Assembly (NCBI GenBank): GCA_030633145.1
Contig: DAOVTM010000114.1
Span: forward strand, 1-10,093
Reading direction: 5' to 3'
Origin: Desulfobulbaceae bacterium
GTDB taxonomy: Bacteria; Desulfobacterota; Desulfobulbia; Desulfobulbales; Desulfobulbaceae
Length of the DNA stretch: 10,093 nt
Shown here: positions 6,567 to 10,093 of the stretch, one piece after another
How the letters are laid out: every line of letters begins with the position of its first letter
Numbering within the stretch: the stretch's first letter is position 1
Position numbers and translations under genes: made by a program
The notes under the pieces: generated by a model
What the model was told of the DNA's origin: nothing
Database searches by the model: none
What the model saw: only the letters and a program-made list of their open reading frames with translations

Positions 6567-7305
6567 ATGCGTAATTCGATCATCTGTTTATCCATATTTG
6601 TTATTCTTTTTGTCCTGAGTCCCGCTGATGGCCTTGCGACAGTTCCTGCCACACTTAACTACCAGGGCTGTTGACCGACAGTACCGATAAGCCGGTCACC
6701 GGGGAACATACAATTACTTTTAGACTCTACGGAGAAAACGGCAACTCGTTCTGGACTGAAGAACAAGATGTTACCCTTGATCTCAGCGGCAGATTCTCCG
6801 TAACCCTTGGTTCTGATAATGACAACACCCTTGATCCCGTTGATTTTACCGGTACTACTTCCATTGGCATTCAGGTTGGCACTGAATCGGAGCTTGCCCC
6901 GCCACAGCAGTTGACCAGTGTGGCGTATGCGCTCAATGCTGCTAACGGTACACCGCCGGGTGGAATTATTATGTGGAGTGGGCGGTTGATGATGTGCCGG
7001 GTGGCTGGGCAATTTGTGATGGCACGCTGGGGACTCCTGACCTGCGGGGACGATTTGTGCTTGGCGCAAGTGATGAATATGTCATGGGCAACCCGCCTGG
7101 AGGTGAAAAGGAGCATACGCTTACGGTGGAGGAGATGCCGAGTCATTTTCACAAAACTTATGCCGTTACAACGGGAGGCAGCAATAGTTGGGTTGGTACA
7201 AATTTAAGTTTTGGCGTTAGAACAAAAACCGATTCTGCAGGCGAAGACCAACCCCACAACAACATGCCGCCCTACTACATTTTAGCGTATATAATGAAGC
7301 TGTAA
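6567..7305 (+). CDS. Secreted phage-tail-collar-domain protein, copy 1 (two frame breaks)
   Basis: ATG 6567 follows GAGG (6556-6559) and encodes a signal peptide (IICLSIFVILFVLSPADGLA) and VPATLNYQ. The frame then stops at TGA 6672-6674. With one more G in the run 6665-6667 it continues as GLLTDSTDKPVTGEHTITF, a beta-rich domain ending PPQQLTSVAYAL, the usual N-terminal module of these secreted proteins. A second missing G in 6980-6982 is needed to pass from GGIIMWSG to AVDDVPGGWAICDG and GTPDLRGRFVLGA, the tail-collar motif (Pfam Collar, as in microcystin-dependent and tail-fibre proteins). The end, QPHNNMPPYYILAYIMKL, matches the collar family terminus. Joined length is about 246 residues. 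The role is unknown: probably an exported, possibly trimeric surface protein rather than a phage part, since no other phage genes are present. Confidence 0.75.
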
Positions 7306-7361
7306 CATACAGCCATATCGTATAAAAAATCGTTTTAAAATCAACAAAGGAAGTGATATTC

Positions 7362-8208
7362 GTGACCTGAAAAATGCCCTTATCCTGTTTATTACCCTGC
7401 TTTCCGTAACCGTAGTCGCTGAAAATGGGCTTGCAGCGGTTCCTTCCACGCTCAATTATCAGGCATGTTGAACAACGATACCGGCCAGGCCGTAACAGGT
7501 TTACAGTCTATCACCTTCAGTCTCTATGGAGATGGCGGTGCTTTGTTTTGGACAGAACAACAACCAGAAGTTAGCCTGGACAGCAGCGGACGTTTTTCCG
7601 TGACCCTTGGTTCTAATACAAGCAATCCACTTGATCCCAGGGCGTTTACTGGAACCACTTTTATCGGGATTCAGGTTGGAACTGAACCGGTACTTGTGCC
7701 CCGGCAGCAGTTGACCAGTGTTGCTTATGCTTTTCAATCGTTTCTCGGCGGTGTACCTGCCGGGGTTATTGTTATGTGGAGTGGGGCTGTTGATCAGATT
7801 CCTGAGGGGTGGGCTTTGTGTGATGGGAATAACGACACCCCGGACTTAAGGAATCGTTTTATACTGGGCGCTGGTGACCGTTTTGCTCCAGATTCAACCG
7901 GTGGTGAGGAAACTCATGTTTTGACGATTGAGGAGATGCCTACTCATGATCATGGGAGCAAATCTTTGACAGGTTCTTTGATTTTCCATGGTCAGACTTC
8001 CGGTACAGCCTTGCAAGATGCTCATGGTATTTTTAGTGGATCAAGCTATATAGGCGACAAGTACCATAATAATGAATCATCGAGTGGTTCTTTCTCTTAT
8101 GGTGTTGCTAATATCGATGCTACCCACGGACATGATTCAAAGGGTAGCGATCAAGCTCACAACAACATGCCACCCTATTTCGCTTTGGCTTATATTATGA
8201 AACTGTAA
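7362..8208 (+). CDS. Secreted phage-tail-collar-domain protein, copy 2 (frame break after signal peptide)
   Basis: This is a paralog of the upstream gene. The frame KNALILFITLLSVTVVAENG encodes a signal peptide leading to LAAVPSTLNYQ, then stops at TGA 7469-7471. One extra G at 7462-7463 joins it to GMLNNDTGQAVTGLQSITF, and from there the frame is intact to 8208. It includes PRQQLTSVAYAF, a collar motif (IPEGWALCDG, DTPDLRNRFILGAG) and a His-rich insertion before the end QAHNNMPPYFALAYIMKL. It is longer than copy 1 in the tail. The start is unclear: GTG 7362 follows GGAAG but is out of frame by one base, while an in-frame ATT lies at 7358. As written, the mature domain could only be made by restart at ATG 7465, giving a 247-residue protein without signal peptide. 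Confidence 0.78.
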
Positions 8209-8215
8209 CAGCTGG

Positions 8216-8378
8216 GTAGGTTGGGTTGAGGAACGAAACCCAACATAATGATCGCCACTACCAATTGCTTTTCACTTCGGCAATGATTGCGGAAACGAAT
8301 GGTCAAATACTTATGCACAACCTCTTTGTTGGGAATTACACTGAAATGTTGGGGTTCGTTTCACTCACACCAACCTAC
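8216..8378. mobile_element. MITE-like inverted-repeat element, copy A
   Basis: The ends are imperfect inverted repeats of about 30 bases: GTAGGTTGGGTTGAGG at the left (8216-8231) mirrors the right end (8347-8378) read backwards, GTAGGTTGGTGTGAG. The body from 8223 to 8378 matches 9687-9842 over 156 bases with about 10 differences and no gaps. It encodes nothing convincing. It starts eight bases after the stop of collar copy 2. Confidence 0.75.
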
Positions 8379-8418
8379 TGATTCGTGCTATTATTAAATG
8401 ATTTAATTTAACAGCCGG

Positions 8419-8580
8419 TAGGTCGGAGTCTCGTACCTCGCTTACCTGGGTTGAGGAACGAAACCCAACAGAATATATCAAAAAACAAATTATTTTCTCT
8501 CATTAACAATTTTTTCCATAAAAACCTGTTTCATCTTACAACCCCATGTGTGTTGGGTTTCGTTCCTCAACCCAACCTAC
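8419..8580. mobile_element. MITE-like element, variant C with perfect terminal hairpin arms
   Basis: Positions 8448-8470 and 8551-8573 are perfect 23-base inverted repeats. They enclose about 80 AT-rich bases unrelated to the interior of copies A and B. The left side is extended: 8419-8470 is identical to 9658-9709 over 52 bases. The right arm continues to AACCTAC at 8580. It shares ends with the other copies but not the middle, as expected for a non-autonomous family moved by a transposase not encoded here. Confidence 0.7.
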
Positions 8581-8627
8581 GGAGACTTTGCGAAACTAAA
8601 TCTTAAACCGATTTACAGGACTAAACA

Positions 8628-8870
8628 ATGCAGCTAACAATTGATTTACCAGATGCTCTCCCTGCTGACAGGGTAAAATTCATCATTAAGCAATTAAAAG
8701 CAATTTTTGTTCAGGAAGGCATGAAAACAAAAATTTTTGAAAAACCAACTCCTGTTGAAAAAGATCCCTGGGACGACCTTGACATTAATGCAATGGCAAT
8801 GGATACGGGTATAGAAAATTTTGCCGAAAACCATGATCATTACCTCTATGGATTACCCAAAACATCATGA
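8628..8870 (+). CDS. Antitoxin of a PIN-toxin module
   Basis: This 80-residue protein follows AGGA (8617-8620) by seven bases. It begins QLTIDLPDALPADRVKFIIK, a short strand and helix, and ends GIENFAENHDHYLYGLPKTS. From memory, the 'ENHDHYLYG.PK' ending is typical of small antitoxins encoded directly before PIN-domain toxins. Its stop overlaps an ATG as ATGA, and the following frame begins like a VapC, confirming the pairing. The toxin is truncated, so this is an orphan antitoxin. In such modules the C-terminus would occupy the PIN active site; any DNA-binding role is unproven. The gene lies between two repeat elements (variant C upstream, half copy D inside the toxin). Confidence 0.8.
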   Translation: MQLTIDLPDALPADRVKFIIKQLKAIFVQEGMKTKIFEKPTPVEKDPWDDLDINAMAMDTGIENFAENHDHYLYGLPKTS

Positions 8871-8968
8871 AACCGGTTTTTGTTGACACAGCAGCGTTGA
8901 TAGTTAAAATGTTGGATTTCGTTTCCCTCAACCCAACCTACTGTCTGCCCTGTACAGATAAAGCTTAA
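8867..8968 (+). pseudogene. VapC/PIN toxin truncated by a repeat element
   Basis: ATG 8867 overlaps the antitoxin stop (ATGA). It reads MKPVFVDTAALIV, a clear PIN-domain start with the first catalytic Asp at residue 7. After about 13 codons the sequence turns into the right end of the repeat element (from about 8905), and the frame runs through it to TAA 8966-8968, giving 33 residues. The other PIN acidic residues are absent and I see no continuation beyond the element. The toxin is therefore dead, while its antitoxin remains. Confidence 0.8.
8905..8941. repeat. Half copy (right end) of the MITE-like element, copy D
   Basis: The stretch from about 8909 to 8941, including TTTCCCTCAACCCAACCTAC, matches the right end of variant C (8551-8580) with a few changes. 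No left end is found nearby. It interrupts the PIN toxin gene after its 13th codon. Confidence 0.65.
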
Positions 8969-9055
8969 TTTTGAAGATAAGAAAAATCATCCCGGCTTAC
9001 GCTGGCAGCCAGTAAAAACTATACCGAATTGAACAACAAAAAAGGAGTCATCTCC

Positions 9056-9292
9056 ATGAGAGAATTTGATCGTATAACCTTTGATCCAAACATAATGGGC
9101 GGACGCGCCTGCATTCGAGGCTTGCGAGTTACCGTGTCCTTGATAGTTAATCTTGTTGCTAATGAGATAGATAGAACTAAAATTATCGAAGACTACCCTT
9201 ACCTTGAGGAAGAGGATATTCGTCAATCTCTTCAATATGTTGCGTGGTTGGCAGAGGAAACAGTGCATAGGGTGGAGCCGGTGGCAGCATGA
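9056..9292 (+). CDS. DUF433 antitoxin
   Basis: This 78-residue protein has the DUF433 signature FDPNIMGGRACIRGLRVTV (about residues 9-27), followed by IIEDYPYLEEEDIRQSLQYV, the helical half of this winged-helix-like family. DUF433 proteins are antitoxins for DUF5615 PIN-like toxins. ATG 9056 is preferred because AAAGGAG (about 9041-9047) lies eight bases upstream; an upstream TTG at 9029 would sit before the ribosome site. The stop TGA overlaps the next ATG as ATGA, showing translational coupling with the toxin. Confidence 0.92.
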   Translation: MREFDRITFDPNIMGGRACIRGLRVTVSLIVNLVANEIDRTKIIEDYPYLEEEDIRQSLQYVAWLAEETVHRVEPVAA

Positions 9293-9660
9293 AATTCCTG
9301 GCTGACATGGGTATATCACCCAAAACAGTCCTTTTTCTGCAAGACTTGAACCATAATGCACTGCACTTGCACGAGCAGGGGCTTGATCGCTGGCAGGATA
9401 GTGCCATTATGAAAAAAGCGCGGGATGAGAATCGAATTCTTCTGACCCACGATCTCGATTTTGGTGAGCTGATAGCGGCCAGCGGAGATAAACTTCCCAG
9501 CATTGTCGTTTTTCGTTTACACAATATGAGTCCTGAAAATATCAATCGCTATATCAGTGATATCCTCAAAAGGCATGGTGAAATGCTTGAACAAGGTTCT
9601 ATCATTAGTGTAACCGATGGACAGATTCGAGTACGTCTTTTACCTGTTAAAGCCCGATAG
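9289..9660 (+). CDS. DUF5615 PIN-like toxin
   Basis: This 123-residue PIN-like protein is the partner of the preceding DUF433 antitoxin. The N-terminus MKFLADMGIS supplies the first acidic residue (D6), and ILLTHDLDFGEL supplies D55 and D57, matching the 'THD.DF' motif of DUF5615. The family is presumed to be Mg-dependent RNases. The length and motifs are complete, so the module looks functional. An oddity: the stop codon TAG (9658-9660) is exactly the first three bases shared with the repeat element that follows, so the C-terminal residues (KAR) may mark where an older C-terminus was cut. Confidence 0.9.
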   Translation: MKFLADMGISPKTVLFLQDLNHNALHLHEQGLDRWQDSAIMKKARDENRILLTHDLDFGELIAASGDKLPSIVVFRLHNMSPENINRYISDILKRHGEMLEQGSIISVTDGQIRVRLLPVKAR

Positions 9661-9842
9661 GTCGGAGTCTCGTACCTCGCTTACCTGGGTTGAGGAACGA
9701 AACCCAACATGATGATCGCCACTGCCAATTACTTTTCACTTCGGTAATGATTGTGGAAACGAACGGTCAGATACTTATGCCCAACCTCTTTGTTTGGAAT
9801 TACACTGAAATGTTGGGGTTCGTTTCACTCACACCAAACTAC
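9658..9842. mobile_element. MITE-like inverted-repeat element, copy B (extended left end)
   Basis: It starts with the same 52 bases as 8419-8470 and continues with a 156-base body about 94% identical to copy A, ending ACCAAACTAC at 9842. It thus combines the left extension of variant C with the interior of copy A. The small ORF across it (9690-9902) is a shadow and not a gene. Confidence 0.75.
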
Positions 9843-9900
9843 GACCTTATGGTATTATCAATACCTTCGCCAAAATATGAACTAATTAGGGCTATAAAAT

Positions 9901-9959
9901 GAGTAGTTGTTAAAATATGCGATCACAACAAAGCATATAAATACAACCAACAACTGCTC
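9901..9959 (+). promoter_or_regulatory. Nested hairpin directly upstream of the transposase start
   Basis: GAGTAGTTGTT (9901-9911) pairs with AACAACTGCTC (9949-9959) with one mismatch. Inside it ATATGC (9915-9920) pairs with GCATAT (9933-9938). The outer stem ends immediately before the ATG at 9960. In mRNA made from outside the element this could hide the transposase start, a known way for insertion sequences to limit read-through expression. It may also be a subterminal transposase binding region. Confidence 0.5.
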
Positions 9960-10093
9960 ATGAATGAAATTACCACAATTTTAACCTGTTTACAGCCCCT
10001 GCTTGATACGACTACTTACCGCCAACTCCAGGTGATCAGTCAAACCTTACTGGTGATGACTGGCAGAATCACCATGCTTGGCATCAGTCGCTG
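9960..10093 (+). CDS. Transposase N-terminus, IS4/IS701-like (runs off window)
   Basis: The first 44 codons are present: MNEITTILTCLQPLLDTTTY, RQLQVISQTLLVMTGRITML, GISR. The pattern 'RQL..I...LL.MTGRITMLGISRW' is the start of DDE transposases of the IS4/IS701 group, whose catalytic Asp-Asp-Glu residues lie further on and outside the window. No Shine-Dalgarno is visible because the hairpin directly precedes the ATG. The IS left end is probably close to 9842-9901, just after repeat copy B, but I cannot place its terminal repeat or target duplication without the right end. Confidence 0.75.
   Translation, partial: MNEITTILTCLQPLLDTTTYRQLQVISQTLLVMTGRITMLGISR

Noticed and set aside
6567..8208. 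Prophage tail module
   Set aside because: Only collar-type domains with signal peptides are present; there are no other structural, lysis or integration genes, so exported surface proteins are more likely.
8216..8627. Possible CRISPR-like array of repeated motifs
   Set aside because: The repeats are inverted arms of transposable-type elements in both orientations with irregular spacing, not direct repeats with unique spacers.
9690..9902. 70-codon ORF
   Set aside because: It runs through repeat copy B and its right inverted end; copy A shows the same bases without a kept frame, so it is not a gene.

Overview
The window looks like an accessory stretch of a Gram-negative chromosome, perhaps from a sulfate-reducer-like Desulfobacterota lineage (Desulfobulbaceae or cable-bacterium type). 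That guess rests only on gene style: secreted 'LNYQG...' collar proteins, a cohesin-domain protein, many toxin-antitoxin (TA) genes and abundant small palindromic repeats. No marker gene fixes the taxon.

Layout. Positions 1-2037 (minus) hold the first 679 codons of a large, soluble, mostly helical protein that runs off the window. A divergent promoter region (about 2088-2136) separates it from a small secreted protein of unknown function (plus, to 2620). From 2669 to 4310 the minus strand is a TA island: an intact VapBC pair, a 16-codon relic of an XRE antitoxin directly upstream of vapB, a REP-like hairpin, a small decayed ORF, an intact XRE antitoxin, and its RelE/HigB-type toxin gene, which is interrupted by a 14-bp tandem repeat expansion containing an in-frame TAG. 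A nucleotidyltransferase-fold gene (4410-5351, minus) follows.

From 5599 to 8208 the plus strand carries three consecutive secreted-protein genes: a cohesin-domain/calcium-binding protein and two paralogous phage-tail-collar proteins. All three are split by one-base frame breaks, mostly in homopolymer runs. In both collar paralogs a break falls at the same codon, just after the signal peptide.

From 8216 to 9842 a family of short inverted-repeat elements (MITE-like; two near full-length copies, one variant and one half copy) is interleaved with two more TA modules. One is an antitoxin whose PIN toxin is cut off after about 13 codons by a half element. The other is an intact DUF433/DUF5615 pair whose toxin stop codon is the first three bases of an element. 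The window ends in the start of an IS4/IS701-type transposase preceded by a long nested hairpin.

Taken together, this is a TA and repeat-element graveyard beside a broken secreted-protein cluster. Two TA pairs look functional (VapBC and DUF433/DUF5615) and two have kept the antitoxin but lost the toxin. The most distinctive signals are the repeat-interrupted toxin, the parallel frame breaks in the collar paralogs, and the repeat elements that truncate or terminate TA genes.
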